Part shown: piece after piece, positions 40,161 through 54,667 of the stretch
Layout of the letters: every line of letters begins with the position of its first letter
Numbering within the stretch: position 1 is the stretch's first letter
NCBI GenBank assembly: GCA_026745465.1
Contig: JACYXH010000429.1
Span: 2,628,389 to 2,692,388 of the forward strand
DNA: 64,000 nt
DNA from: Lota lota
Lineage: Eukaryota > Chordata > Actinopteri > Gadiformes > Lotidae
Reading direction: 5' to 3'
Notes under the pieces: generated by a model
The model's input: only the letters and a program-made list of their open reading frames with translations
Told to the model about the DNA's origin: nothing
Database searches by the model: none
Made by a program: the position numbers and the translations under genes

Positions 40161-41278
40161 TTTGTTTCATTGTTGGAGGCTCGATAGTTGATAAAAGCAA
40201 TTCTTCCCCAAGGCTCTGTCTGTCAACCTCATGGAGCCAAGCACATAATTGTATTACTAGCAAAATGCTTGAAAGCAACACAAACTAAATGGCTGCTTGG
40301 CTGAAAGTGGTAGCTAGAATTGAGTAAAGAAGACAGACAGAGAAAATAAAATAACAAACTCTTCTGTCGAAGAGTGAGAAAGATGGAGAAAAACATTTAT
40401 TCTTTCTACTGGTGGATAAATGACATCAATCTATTAAAGTTGTGCTCCAAACTTGTAAATGTACAATGAAATGCCAAGCATGTCCTTGAAAATTCATATT
40501 AAGGCAGTGAAGGGCAATGGCCCTAGATAAGAGTTGTAAGGAGATTTGAGACGGTTCACAGACTGCAATGCCCTTAACCTTCATAGACACTTCTTTTTTT
40601 ATCCCACACTTATGGTGGGTTCATATTTAAGTGGGGGAATCTCAAGAAGATTACATATTGACTTCTTTCCAATCCTTAGATACATGTTATTTTAACGTTG
40701 AACCACAAGCTAATAATTGGGGCCCAAATTTCATGAATCTGTTCTTTAAACAAACAAATACCTTCATGTGCTTTTACACAAGCAAATAACCATCACACAA
40801 CGATGTGCTGAGCGCACACATTTGAAATGGGATATGCAGAGAACAGTGTGAGGAAAAGACAAACGCAGACAGACAGAAAGACCAATCGAAAGAAGGTGTA
40901 TGTAAACGGAAGACAAAAATGGGCCAAGGCAGACAAGAATTCTTAAAAGACATCCTCCTCCCTCCACCTTCCTTCTCCCCGTTCTCCTCCCTTCCTTTCT
41001 TCCTCCTCCTAGTCCTCCTCCATTTTCCCTCCTCCCTTCTTTCTCCACCACGTCCTCCTCCCTTCGCTTCTCCCTCCACCTCCTTCACCTCCTCCTCTGA
41101 CTCAATGTCCTGTGGGTGCGGCGGCACACACCGCTGCTAATCCTCACAACTCCCCTATTTATTTAAGCCCAAGGTGGAACTCTCCCAGGAAATCTAGAAC
41201 AAACAATCCACTCCCTCAGCACCGGCTTGCATATTTGAAGAAACAATCAAAGAGGCAGCATCTCCTGGGCAGCCAGAA

Positions 41279-41279
<1 letters not shown>

Positions 41280-41309
<30 letters not shown>

Positions 41310-41372
41310 AAGAAGAAGAAGAAGAAGAAGAAGAAGAAGAAGAAGAAGAAGAAGAAGAAGAAGAAGAAGAAG

Positions 41373-41402
<30 letters not shown>
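41280..41402. repeat. (AAG)41 trinucleotide repeat
   Basis: Uninterrupted GAA/TTC repeat of about 123 bp. The plus strand is GAA, so the diaph2 transcript carries (UUC)n. Purine-pyrimidine asymmetry permits triplex formation. Confidence 0.97.
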
Positions 41403-41405
<3 letters not shown>

Positions 41406-43371
41406 TGCGGGAGGCCTCTGGTGAAAAAAGATATACACACAAAAAACTCCAGCGAGCTGTCAACTCATGACTTGGGGGATGATATTGTTTATAGTAAATA
41501 TATACCAGCCCAGAAACACAGCCAGAGCGAGGTGTGTCCTACCGCTACAACAACATGGAGTCCATTTATACTATCAGCATGTGAGCAGGCCTCACCCTCG
41601 CAGGTTCCTGTAGCCTGGAGGCAGAAGAAGACATGGGAGGGACACTGCTCCACCCTCTAAGCAAACCATTTCTGCAAAGTGGATAAATGCATGGGCTGAT
41701 GTGGTTGCCCTTCAACTTCTTTTTTAATTTTTTAAGCTAGTGGCAATACTTGATCCCAGCTGCATGTCGTTGAAATGAAGCTTCTCTGTGTGCCTTTTTA
41801 AAGAAGGAAAGAAGCTGCAAGAGTACATGAGATACAAATGTCTTGAGTGTGACACCTGAAGAAGAGATGTGGGAAGGTGGTGCATACATTGTTAAAGTTG
41901 TGAAAATACTAAGTGGTATAACTGTGGTGCTATTTCACAGCTACGGGAAAGAAAAGTAGTTTCCCAAAAATAAATATATAATAAAATCACAAAACGAGAA
42001 GAGCGACAGTCCATACAGCCCAAAGCTTATAACACACACACGCAATGAATAAAATAAAGTATACAGTATAAGTATTTTTCATCATGAACTCATAGCCCCT
42101 ATCCATTATCCTCCTTTAAACACACTCCTCCTGCGATAGCTTTAGATAAATGTAACTCTGTGCATGTTAACAAAACCTCCCAGTTCCAGTAAGCCTTCAT
42201 CGGTCCAGACATTGATATCTTAGCTACCTCTCCACTGTGAGTCACACACAGCCAGCCTGTAGAGTTAGTTATATATGTGTGTGTATCCCTCCCACCCACA
42301 GCACTGTGCTATGGCTGCTTTTCAAAATGCTTTGCTGGGGTTCTCAGGAGGGGAGAGCATTTGGACAATGAAACTAGAGAATGAAAGAGAGAGATAGAGC
42401 CAGAGAAAATTTAATAAACACACAAAAATAAAGAAAAACAAGATCTATCTTCACCAACTAAAAATACCCCATGTCTGAGAACCGGTTCAACTTCAAGACT
42501 GTGTGTGTATGTTTTTATGTAGAATACGGTGCGAAACTGTTCTCTTGGATCACATTTCTGTCTCCTGTTGCCTCCTGCCTTGGTTCCTCCTGCTCTCAGC
42601 AGGCAACTCCAGGTCCTCTTTATTTTCTTTTTTCTTCTATCAACATCTCAGCTGCCCTCATTCCTACCCCCCTGGGGGGGAGAGGCATCTCAGATTAAAC
42701 ACAATAACAGCATGTCCGATAATCTGGAGCAGACCCCACTCCTTCCTGAGCCTGTCCTCGCATCCAGCAATTCCCCTCCTGCCTCAGTGGGCATTGAACA
42801 GATGCATCAGTCGGGCTGATTCATGCTACAGTATTCACAGTATTCAATTACGCCATAAGTCACTTCCTGTGAGAGCCGTATGAGGACTGATGGGTCCTGG
42901 AGGGCCCTGTGACGCGAGGTGAGGTTGCCTGAGGGCCTGATGTGTGGGGACAATGCCTGTGGGTGGCCTGCTCAAACCATATGGTTTGGAAAACCCGCGA
43001 GAATAGTGTGGTGTTTAGAATTAAGTCATAAAAAATGTATTTCCATTTCAACAAAGGCCTTCTCAGAGATATTATTATTATTGTTTATTAATATTTATTA
43101 TAATTTTCTTTCCCCTCGGATGAACATTAATGTTCTTGGAATGTCACTAGTTTATTTTTAAATCCCTGTTTGTGTGTGGCTGTTTTCGTTATTTCTGCCA
43201 AGAAAATGCGAACCATCTCGCCAGAGCGGCAAACGAGAGTGTTGATCAAAGTGGCCGCCAAGGTTGAAACGTGTTTTACCGGTTGCCTGGTGGCTATAAA
43301 AGTAATACTCTGACAACAGTGCTATTCCTCAAGCACAGCTTTTTATGTTGGCGTTGGTATCACACTGGAGA

Positions 43372-43395
43372 GGGGGGGGGGGGGGGGGGGGGGGG
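43372..43395. repeat. Poly-G tract of 24
   Basis: Uninterrupted G24 following GAGA. Confidence 0.9.
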
Positions 43396-43977
43396 TCGGC
43401 AGTAAACAGGTTTGCTTGGAGCTGTCAGGCACCGTAACACCGTACATCAGTTGCTCGTCGAGACATATCATTTACATAACAACGTGTCAGGTCAGTATGG
43501 GGTTATGATGTACACACGGGTAATAAATCACCAGCTAATGACAAAGGCGCACGTCGTTTTTTGTTGTTGTTATTGTTTCTTTTGAAAAGACAGCAATCTG
43601 GGTCAAGCAATAAAGCAAACTGCTTTGACAAGTTTGTATTGATGATTCTCTTTTTTTTTTTTAAGAAAAGCTGTGAAGATATTTAGGGTAGGGAAAGGAA
43701 AAAGAAAATAACAATAATGGCCTCATTTGTTGCCATACTGAGCTACAATACATAGTCTTCATTCCACAGACTTTTGGAAAGGGCTAAGGAAGGGACAAAG
43801 TATAAAGTACTTTTTGACAAAGTACAGGCCTAGCATATGATACCAGCAAACTGTTCCAGTAAAATAAAAAAAAGGCTAAGTGTTTCACACTGATTTACTG
43901 TAATGTTATCATTTCACATGGGCGGAACCCCCTCTGAGACACTTCAGGGAGGAAGGATATTTTGCAATCATGTTTAA

Positions 43978-43979
43978 AC

Positions 43980-44051
<72 letters not shown>
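43978..44051. repeat. (CA)37 microsatellite
   Basis: Pure CA run of 74 bp. Confidence 0.97.
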
Positions 44052-44053
<2 letters not shown>

Positions 44054-46675
44054 GATTAACCAGTGCCAACATAACCAGATGAACGAAGGCCGTGGCGATT
44101 ATGACTTTAATGCAGTCCATTAACTGAAGGGGAGTGAAATCTTTCGTCAGGCCAAATGGAGTTTACAAAAACAACTGAGGAATCGTTGTTGAAGAAAAAA
44201 ATCTTGATCTGGCTGATTAAGACTGACTTGGCATATCTGTTAAGCCTTCTCTGTGGGGTTTGGACTGAGGTATACTCCTGGGAAGCTGTGGGAAACCAAC
44301 AGTTCTCCAGCACTTGGACATCCAGTCTATTTGTTGGCCCAGCCTCAATGTGCTGGTTCTCTTCCATATGATATCTCCCTGGAGGTGGCCAGAAGAGCCT
44401 AGGAGATTACAAAGCTAAACACTACCACATGTTCACTTCCGGACACACACTATCCGAATGATTCCCACCAGCACCCACCAAAGAACACCAGAGCCTTGAA
44501 TAGAAATAACACAAGATTGTTCCTGACATTTTGTATTTATTGTTATTTTGTCAATAATTTCAAAGGTGAGGCAACAGCAAGTAGAACAGAAAATGCAAGA
44601 ATAAATGTATTCCATCAAATGTGCATCTGTCTACAAACATGCGCCCTATCCTCCATCTCAGGGACATACTGTGAATTGAGCTGCTATAGCTGCCAGGACC
44701 TCTAAGGGAGATGGTTCTCAAGGAAGGAGAGTTATTTCCTTTAGCCTTGCCCGGTTTACTGAAATGCCACTTCCACATAAAACATACATTTGATATGAAA
44801 CACAATGTTCTGTTTTAACCCCATTCCAGATGAATCCTTGTGACATACGGTTTCACCTGTAACAATGGAACAATGGATATATGTTGGTGATAAAGTAGTA
44901 AGTAAAATATGATATTTGAAGAACTATTGTGTAGTTAAGTTCAACAACAACTTTACGGTTTGCTGCTATAAAGTCATTCCTGTGCCCAACAGAATGATTC
45001 AGAGCACAGTGCACAGATTCAATTCTGAGGTAAAAAGGAAGAAATGAAGTATTGTAGAATATGATTTTGCTATGTGATTTGAGGGGTGTGCTATTTGTCC
45101 TTAAGTACATTGCACTTCAGGAGAACAAGGTGCTGTGATACAGGGGCTGTCTTTGAGGCACTGTATCTTTCAATTTCACCCGCAACAACAAAGAACACAT
45201 GTGAAATGCAAGAAAAAAAACGGGTCAACATATACAACCATGAATAAGGCAAACATATAAAGCTGAAATTGGAGATGAGGTAGCGTTTGATAAACACTTT
45301 TGGCAAGATAGGAGGCATGGGATGAAAATGATGAAAAAGAGTCTAGGCCAATCGCCCCTTGAGTAACGAGTGAGACCTCCCAAAATAGAGCACTCTGAAA
45401 GGTCTGAAAACACCATTTGACCGGCGAAATACAGCTGTGACGAATTTCTCCCATTGACTAGGGCTAAACACAGGTCTGTCTCTCAAACCCAAAGCCAATT
45501 TGTTGTCCAGATATAAACCATTCTCCCCGTCCCTCCCTTCCTTCATTCGAACTCGCATAGTGGCAATCCCTTTCCGCTTCATCCAGAGTCATGACGTCAC
45601 CTTACTCTTTTATATTTCTCCTAGCCAGACAGAGCCTCATTGATCTGATGAAAAATACAATCCACTGGTTGTGAGAGTCTGAGCATGTCAATGAAATTGA
45701 CTTAAAGATAAGTCTTCACAGTATGGTTCAGATCAGAGGTTAGGATAGGATAGAGATTGGTTTCTGTTCTGTTATGTTGATTTCCTTTTTGCTGGGTAGT
45801 CATGTTAATGGTATTCAGAAAAGACATAGCGTGAAGAGTTGTACTAGCCCAAGTCATATATGGAGCTTTCTGATGGCTAGCCGCCCAACAATCATGACAT
45901 AGTTACCCTTGAATATATATTTGTCCCCTTCACGTGTACATATATTTGTCAGCTAAATCAAATATAAATGAACATATAGCCTCTGTTTCACGTAACATAC
46001 TAATATTTATTCATTAACATACACATTATTCTCATAGTAACCACTGTTTTAGGGAGGTATCAGATCCTGGCCAAATACATCACTACCCAAAAAGCAGGGT
46101 TTACATGGAGGAAGTAAATCCACTCATTGAACTTCCTGGAATAGTCAATTCCATCCCAGTAAGGGGGGGGGGGTTATACGGTTTGGAGTATAGCTATGAG
46201 ACTAGGGTGTGTGCGAATTTGTTTATATACATATTACACTGATATATGGATGTTTCCATTGCATGACAATTTTACTTTGGAATTATATGTGTTCAGTTGC
46301 AATGATTTGTATTTGTCTCATATATCTGTGTTGGATGACCAATCAGGTATATCTTCCCTCCTGTTTCTCAAGGTTAGTGGATTAAAAAAAGAAGCATTTT
46401 AAGGGAAGAGGTGATCCTCTATGATGTACAATTATCATCATGTCTAGTTAAACCTAGGGAGTAGTGCAGACGTTTGCTAATGATAATTACAAAGGGTATT
46501 TGGGGTTGTCAGTTTGAGTGTAAAAGGACACAGATGTGGGTCAAGCCAAAGATCACTCCCCAAAATATAAGAGTATAAGCTTGTCTCTGAGACACATTTC
46601 TTTTTGCACTGAATGCTTTTAAGGGGTCAGCCATCTGAAAAAGCGGCTGGTTCTAGTCAAACAAGGTCTTGAGAA

Positions 46676-46700
46676 TGTGTGTGTGTGTGTGTGTGTGTTT
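46676..46700. repeat. (GT)12 microsatellite
   Basis: Short pure GT run. Confidence 0.9.
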
Positions 46701-49297
46701 GTAGGAGGATAAGTCCCACAGAGCAACACTCTGACCTGTGACTAGTAATGGATTCAGCATGTAGGAAGAGGTGTGGCCCAGATCTCTTGGTTCACAGCTG
46801 GACCTGGCACATGACCCAGTGATGAGAGAAATACATCCCCTCTTGAAATGAGACACACATTCACAGACTGTGATTATCTGTTTTATGATTGGTCATTCCT
46901 AGATGTATTATTGCAAGGCTATGAGTGGGCTTCCCGCAAAGGATCTGTTGCTGTACAGATTCACTTACGGTCCTGTCATGCGAGGTTCCCATGGAGGTCA
47001 GACATGTTTTGTTATATCGCTTCTGCTCAAACGTGTAATAATGATTAACTGTTTCATGAAAACTCGCTGGACTGACTGACGGAGAGACCATATCTATTCA
47101 CGAAACAAGACATCAAATCCAAATGTCAAAAAAAGTATTCAAATACACGATAATATGTGAAAAAAAAATATGTGGAAAAAAGTGAGTATGTTTTGAATAA
47201 CAAAACCATTATTTAAAGGTATGTTTAATCTGGATCCTTGTTGTGCGTTCTCTCTCAGGAGGCCGTGGGGCCTCCGACTCTGTCGTGTAAATCCGCCGTG
47301 GCGGTGGAGCCAGGCTCTTGGGGCCGGTCAATGGATTGCCCCTGACAGCGTATCTGCTGCAGGAAACCATTCTGTGGTTGTGCCAGTGCAGCTCGTCGTG
47401 ACCCATTGCGCTTGAGCGCTGGTGAAAGGCAGTGGCTGATGGTCCAAACGGCTGCCCCTGGCGTCCATTACTGCCCTGCCTTTCCCACCCACTTTAAGCA
47501 TTCAGCAGACAATGCTGGAGCTTTGCACGTGTCACTATTAGGGAATGAAAAGCCGAGGTTTGAGGCAAAGGTGGTTCCTTGGACAGCTGGAAGGATAAGT
47601 GATGTCCCAGCGGTATCTATTACCTTGCCCAACACTGCACTAGACAGGAATGAGTCCAGACTGGAACATGAGTATGTTTAGATATATGGGCCAAAAATAC
47701 AGGTTACACCACTTGGCCAAATGGTAGCTGACCGCAACCAAACTTGACAAAAGGCACAATTCAGCTTGAATTAATCTACATTTATAATTGATTCACAGCA
47801 TAAGGAAAGTGCCATTGGTAACTGTAAGGTAAAACATGTCTTTACAGTGATTTACATTATATTTGGAGGAGAAGACAAACAGACTTTATCTCCATAAATC
47901 TGCATCATTATAATGCCTTAATTGTTTTACAAATGGCAAGTATTCTGTTATCTAATTTTTCTATGGAATTCTTGTAGACAACTGCAATAAGTTGACAGCA
48001 ATGACAGCTAAGATGACAAGACATTTTTTGAGAGTGTTTGTAGCAGTGCTCAAATGCACTATTTATTTTTTCTCTCCATCGCAATGTAGCCACAAGTGCC
48101 TCTCAAGGTCAGAGAACATTGGCATACATTTTCCTGCAGGTTTATACAGTGAAAGCTCTATGAGCCAGAGGTTCTCAAAAGAGGAAGAGACGAGCAAGAC
48201 TTGTGTTATTTTTTAAGAAATGTGAAAGTATTATCCCTTCTTCTTAGGAAGGTTAACTGATAGGTTGATCCAATTTGTCTACCAAGGTGTGAAAGGACTT
48301 TAGAACTACTTTACTTCTCTGTGCAGCAAAATGTCAAGGTTTGGTGAAGGATGAGCACACGAGGTGGGGAAAATTTGTTTTTTTTATTTGCTTCCTGGCA
48401 GATTGACTCCACGCTTGTTAGTGGCAATAGGTTTATCCTTTGGAATCAATGCTGGGACAGATATGTACAGTATAATTGTAAGCCCCCTCCAATTCCCTAA
48501 AAGACAGCTGGTGCTATGCCTGCCACTAAAATACATGGCCCGCTGCTCTCCAAACAATCCATGGATTGGGCACTAGCTTTAGATCAACAATTGTTGACAG
48601 GCATAGAGTGCCAGATATATTTTGTGAGCAGGGGTGGCTCGAACATGGTCTGTGATGTGATTTGGGTTTCAACCGATTCCCCATTAAGTCAACCTCCTGA
48701 TGGCTTTCATTCAGAGGGCTGCAGCGAAATAAGTTCCGGTGACATGAAGGTGTCAAAACAGACACGCACGCTGATTAAAAGATGTAGCGTTCAGCACCTG
48801 GGGGACGAGGTGAGAGGTCAGGCCAATGAATGACCCGTCAGGAGAGCCACAGAGTCGTGCACAACATTTAAATGGTGGAAACCATGGGTTCTCTGGCACT
48901 CCGCCTGCATCGACAAACATGATTTCCATGCTCTCTCTCTCCGTCTCACTTCATCTCTCTGTCCCTCTTCCTCTTTTCACAGATCCCTTTTATCACTTGG
49001 ATAGCAGATGAAAGCTGCATGACACTGCATCTTGGGGTTCGGGACCCAGGCTAAGAGGAGAAGGTACACGAGGACAAGAGAAGCGGCACCCAGGCGACAA
49101 AAAATAAGAGAAACATTTGAGGTAAGCCTTGGCGCCGGGTCAGGGGTCCCAGTGGGGAACGGTTGTGGATATTGGAAAGGGAGAGGAATTCGGGATGGTG
49201 CCGGGGTACTGATCTGCTCGGCGTGGGCGCATCACCCAGTAAGAACATGGGGAGTGGAGAGTGATAAAAGAAAAGGGAGAGTAACGGAAAAAAGAGA

Positions 49298-49316
49298 GGG
49301 GGGGGGGGGGGGGGGG
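49298..49316. repeat. Poly-G tract of about 19
   Basis: G-run within a purine-rich stretch (49245-49350). Confidence 0.85.
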
Positions 49317-50016
49317 AGAGAACAAGAAACAGGGAGAGGACGGGCTGAGAGATTGAGAACACCAGATAAAGAAATAGTTGGTTCTCCTCCCTCTGGCTTA
49401 TGACAGGTAGGCTGTTACTGGGCAGACTCCCTATTCAGAAACCCACATTCTTTCACTGGCTGCTTAACGTTCTAGGAAACATAAATCACATGCTGTGAGA
49501 AACCTTGTTCGCCAACAGATCATAATGGGCCGCGGCCAAAGAGAAGTTACGAGTAAACAAAGTCATAAACATTGATGCAGAGGCGAATAAAAAACACATT
49601 GAAATGATAAGAAAGACAAAAATAAATATAAAAGAATAAAGATGAAAAAATACAGAAACAAATGAGAAAGAGGATGAAGGTTACAGGTCAAACTAAATAA
49701 ATAAATAAACAGCGCTAAAATAACCCAAAAAATATGGATTTTTCATCCATGGAATCAAACACACCGGGAACGATGACGTTGTGACATCCTCTGCTGCTAA
49801 CCGCTCATTCCTTTTGATTCGCCTTGCGTGAGCGCAACACGTGACGTGACATCATGTGTGCGTGGCGCTGCCTTGATTACAGCCGTCCTTTGTTGAGCTT
49901 AATGACACGACTCGCGGTGGTGACTCCAGGCACTCTCCCTAACGAGTGATAATCAAAGAGACGACCCCACGTACTGTGTGCGGGAGGCCGCGGTGGGGTC
50001 CGCGACCTCCATGCGA

Positions 50017-50039
50017 GGGGGGGGGGGGGGGGGGGGGGG
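50017..50039. repeat. Poly-G tract of about 23
   Basis: G-run in a locally CpG-rich stretch. Confidence 0.9.
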
Positions 50040-50462
50040 TCTCTGCCACCGCGCCGGCATGGTGACTCGACTGGCAGAGCCTTGATTGGATTCTTGAACT
50101 CTGATGCGGTGGAATTATGGGGCGTCCATTGTGTCATGGCTGGTGTGTGTGTGTGTGTTTGTGTGTGTGAGTGTATGGGGGAGGGGAATCTGTCGATTAG
50201 TGGGCTGGGGTGCCATGCTTTATTGTGGCCCTGCTGCCTGCATGGCTCTGCCAAGTCACTCTCTCTTGTTAACAGCAGGCAGTAGGCAGTAGAGGAAGCG
50301 CACAGTATAAAATTAGCTGTAGCGCCGACCCGTGCTTTTAGCATCGACACACGCCGTAATCTATATAATATAATAAATCTTTCAATCAATCAATCCACCT
50401 ATCTCTCAGTTTGTCTGTCTATCTACCTAATGTATGTGGCCTGTTCATCCCTCTTTCCACCC

Positions 50463-50465
50463 ATA

Positions 50466-50502
<37 letters not shown>
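50463..50502. repeat. (AT)n microsatellite
   Basis: AT run flanked on both sides by CCACCCAT/ATGGGTGG, so the whole tract 50457-50513 is palindromic. Confidence 0.9.
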
Positions 50503-50506
<4 letters not shown>

Positions 50507-50913
50507 GGGTGGATCTGTGTATAAATGAAAGAGGCTATGCCAGTGGTTTGATTGCCTTGAGCCCATGCGTAAAAAGGTGTGTGGTTCAGTGGTAAAAGCC
50601 AAGATGTTTGATAATCTCTCTCTTAGCACGCTGTCCTAAAGATCAAGACCGCACACTGTGTCGCTTGTTCGTCTTGCTTTCCAGGATTCTAGACACGACC
50701 CAAGGCACCCACAATCCCTCCCCAGAGAGTTAGCATGCAAGATACATATGCTTTTTCCGCCACGGGGCGTTCACCCTAATCAGGATAGTGCAGCCAGTGC
50801 GGCGTTCACTACACACCAGTTGTTGTGGTGCACTGATCAAAAGGAGCACAGCGAGATGAAGGAGAAACTACACAAGCGGGGGAAATACACGTCCAAAGGC
50901 ACATGCTCATCAC

Positions 50914-50996
50914 TGGAATGGGTGTTGCTCGCTCTCGCTCTCTCTGGAATGTGTGTTTCTCTCTAGCTCTGTCTTTCTGTCTCCCATTGGAATGTG

Positions 50997-51055
<59 letters not shown>
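50914..51055. repeat. TGGAATG minisatellite ending in (TC)27
   Basis: TGGAATGKGTGTT-type words recur at 50914, 50945 and 50988, each followed by CTCTC. The last merges into a pure TC run at 51001-51055. Confidence 0.8.
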
Positions 51056-51058
<3 letters not shown>

Positions 51059-51576
51059 ATTTACTTACTGGCAGGGTCGAACTGACATTATTTCCAAACA
51101 CTGCTGATTCAATCTATCACTATTCAAGTCGGTACCTCTCTCTGTAATGTCTAAATCATTAGCCTCTTTAGCCTTCTGTATACATTCTCTCTCTACAGAC
51201 ACCTACAAACATAACACAAACATGTCATACATAAACTCCCATATCCACACAGATCCACTCATAGATCTACACACAAACAAATATAGACACCCACACACAC
51301 ACACCATATAGACACCTGGTATGCAGGCGTTTCTCCCTTGTGCCACCCATCTCTTTGTGCTAATAGCAAAAGCTGAGGTATAAACACAGGTTGTGCTAAC
51401 TCCAGACACTTTTGTCCACCCAAATGTCAGCTGGCAGGTGAATGTCTGCAGCATATCTGCCATTAGTGCACGCATGTCAAAGATAAGTGGCCAATTACAA
51501 ACTACACTGTGTTGTGATACACAGTGGCAAAACTTCTCCCCAATATGTCCCATCTGTTCTCAATGTGCCTGCAGGT

Positions 51577-51633
51577 TGTTGTTGTTGTTGTTGTTTTTCG
51601 GTGGTGGGGGGGGGGGGGGGGGGGGGGGGGGGG
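51577..51633. repeat. (TTG)n followed by poly-G of 28
   Basis: TTG repeats at about 51577-51595, then G28 at 51606-51633. Confidence 0.9.
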
Positions 51634-52944
51634 TGCTATAATGTGTACACTGTACCTAATGGTAATAAAAGTTGCAAAAAAACTTTGAAATTACGCTAAA
51701 GCGACTGACACATCCAACACAGATCTGCATCGTGCTTTAAGAAATATATATAAAGACACCAGAAAATATAAGAAGTGGCAGAGAATCTTTGCAAGTTATT
51801 TGCTATCCCAGAATAAATGATTTGTCAACAATTGATGCTTTTAGCACTCCGCTCCGGTGGAAAATGTGCAGCCTGAAAAGGGCGAGTTGCTGCTGATAGG
51901 ACACCTAAGTATATCACTTAAGCAATTACATGCTTAAAATGTTATGACTGCAATTATTTTGAGCAGCTGCCATTGCACTGCAGCCTACACCTGAGAAAAC
52001 TGTGCTCCAGATAAAGCAAGTTTCTTTGGAGGAAAAAACAGCTACGAAACCAAATGAAAGGACATTTGCCTTTGAGTTCATACTGGGGTTGGTGTTTTTG
52101 AGGTCAAGGTCACCTATACATTTTTTTCTTCTTTTTGTTAGCTTTACAATACTGCTCTTTCAATTTCTTGTGAGCAGAAAATCATCATTTTGTTACTGTC
52201 CATTCCTTTCTCCCAGTTTTTCTCCATCTGTGTCTTAGCTGTGTTCAGATTGATTTGGCGCTGCGGTAATGGCATTCGGGGCAGAGGGTGGATGTTTCCA
52301 TGGATCTGCCTAGTGCAGTACAAGCCTGATGTGGAGCAGCTGGACACAAAGGTAACATATCTTGTTCAGGGGATATAGCTTGCTGTCAATCAGGCCCTAC
52401 CTAATGATATGGGATGTGACAATGTGAGTCTATGTAGCAAATTAGTGTGTGTGTGCATGTGACTGTGTGTATGTGTGTTTTAGTATTTTAGTGTGTTTGT
52501 GTGTAAGAGAGAGAAAGAGAGAAAGAGAGAGAGAGCATGCGAGTGAAGGAGCTTGTTCAAGCGTGTGTTTTTGTATATATATATATATTTTATTTTATTT
52601 ATTTTTGTATTTATTTTATATACATACACACATAGTTTCCATCTGATAATACTTTAAAAAGATTGAATTGGTTAGACATATAAAAATATTACAGTAGACT
52701 ATATCTTATCTTATATTTGTTCATATGCATATATGCTTTAAACACAAAAATATATTGTCTGTGCGTGTATGTGCGTGTGTTGACCGCAGTGCATGTGTGT
52801 GTATATGTACTGGAAGATGATTTATGGGCAGCCGGACCCTAGGCTTATATTCCCCCACCCCAGGAAGCTTATCTCTGGCTCTGGCTCAGACTGGCAATAC
52901 AGGGTCAATGTAACATACACACACATGAACACACGTGGAAGTGC

Positions 52945-52951
52945 GCACACA

Positions 52952-52992
<41 letters not shown>
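52945..52992. repeat. (CA)n microsatellite
   Basis: CA run with one TA interruption. Confidence 0.9.
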
Positions 52993-52995
<3 letters not shown>

Positions 52996-53742
52996 TAGTA
53001 CAGTAGGGGGCACCTCGCTCCTTTTCTCAAAAGGAAGACAAATATAAAGCAATTTTAAGAATACATATTGTTCCTTAAAAAGAGGCCCTTTGAGCTCTTA
53101 GCTTGTTTAATGAGTTTCAATTATTATTTTCTTAATCATTATTATTTATTTATGTATTTTTCATGTCTGAGAATAAATAAATATCATTGGACAACTTGAC
53201 AACTCATATTTTGAAAGTGAAATCAGAGTCATGGTCAACGAGAAACAATGAGAGCGTGTTGGCATCGCTCCATTATCATTCAAATCAGCCCTGAAAGGAA
53301 AACATTTTTGGCATACGCTCACAGATGAGAGCATGAAGGCCTTCCAAACATATGTACCAGCAAAGTGTTTGGCAGCGTTGGCTTTTTATCTAAAGTAGGG
53401 GAGGGGGGATTGCATATGTGTACAAAATAGAAACACATGTATGAAAGGAAAATTATTAAGATGAGTCTCTCATATTTGTCCAAGGGAAACATTTTGAAAT
53501 GATATCTTCTATTGCTACAAAACACACACAACAAATGCATGTACTCCTGCGCTACACACTTTAAATATGTGAAAGCAGTTGAATAGCAGTCAGAAACAGA
53601 AATAGAGTGAATGCCTGAACCATCCATGCCTCATGAGCAGCACGGTAATTTCATAGCATCCTATTTCAGGTGTCCTAATGGCGGGGATGTTGTTGAGGCT
53701 TATGACTTCTTACACCACCAACAATCAGCCTCTCTTCCTATG

Positions 53743-53804
53743 AAACACACACATGCGCACGCACTCACACACACGCACACACACATGCACATACACACAT
53801 ATTA

Positions 53805-53858
<54 letters not shown>

Positions 53859-53955
53859 GCAGACACACACACACGTGCGCACACACACAGACGCACACAC
53901 ATTATCTCTCACTCACACACAAACAAACACATTATCACACGCACGCACACACTCC
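53743..53955. repeat. CA-rich compound repeat with ATTATCTCTC units
   Basis: CA runs are punctuated by ATTATCTCTCNCTCAC words near 53801 and 53901. The pure CA core is about 53814-53853. Confidence 0.85.
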
Positions 53956-54460
53956 AAAGTGTCTCTGGGGAGAAGGAGCACCTGGCCGACCATTTCATAT
54001 TCCTCTCAGGCACACCTCCACCGGCTTGCACCAGCCTGATATGCACGCATATTAAGTGTGATATTGGCATTCTACTCTTTTTTCCAATAGTAAGTATTTC
54101 ACTTTCAAAGTAGGCCACCACTGAAGGACACCGTGATCTCAGCGACTACCAATTTCATTAGACGGAACGCGACTGCTCTCCATATCCCTTTCATCTGCTA
54201 CGTAATGGAGGTCTAGCAGATAGACGTTTTACCCCGTTTTGGGATATATGTCTGTGTACATTTGAAAGTTGTGGCGTCCCACCCATGTCCTTCTACCTGC
54301 ATTTCTCTTAACTCTTTTGCACTTTTTTTGTCTGTGTCTTACTGCCTCTCTCTTGCTCTCTCACACACAGTGACACACAGATATACACACACAAATAAAT
54401 AAATGCATATCTTTGATAAGACTACCACCTACGGGAGAACTTGCAGATGGACGGAGATCT

Positions 54461-54499
54461 GAATGTGTGTGTGTTTGTGTGTGTGCGTGTGCGTGTGCG

Positions 54500-54537
<38 letters not shown>
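54461..54537. repeat. (GT)n microsatellite
   Basis: GT with GCGT interruptions; pure from about 54505. Confidence 0.9.
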
Positions 54538-54538
<1 letters not shown>

Positions 54539-54667
54539 ACATATGGGGAGGATTCCCCCAGGTCGCTTCCGGGCCAATGCCTTACAGGACTCTGGGGACA
54601 CCAGAGAATATAGCCTTCATGGCAGTGAAACCAGCATATCACTAGTATTGTTGTGATTATTTGTAGT

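Noticed and set aside
41112-41463. Poly-Lys, poly-Ser, poly-Leu and poly-Phe frames
   Set aside because: Translation of the (GAA)n tract in its different frames and strands.
45587-45598. Palindromic TGACGTCA, a CRE-like site
   Set aside because: A single 8-bp match in 64 kb is expected by chance about once, and no promoter is near it.
49877-50389. 170-codon minus-strand frame with a Pro-rich centre
   Set aside because: It spans a poly-G run and a GT repeat, has no recognisable domain and no splice context. The GC-rich composition explains the open frame.
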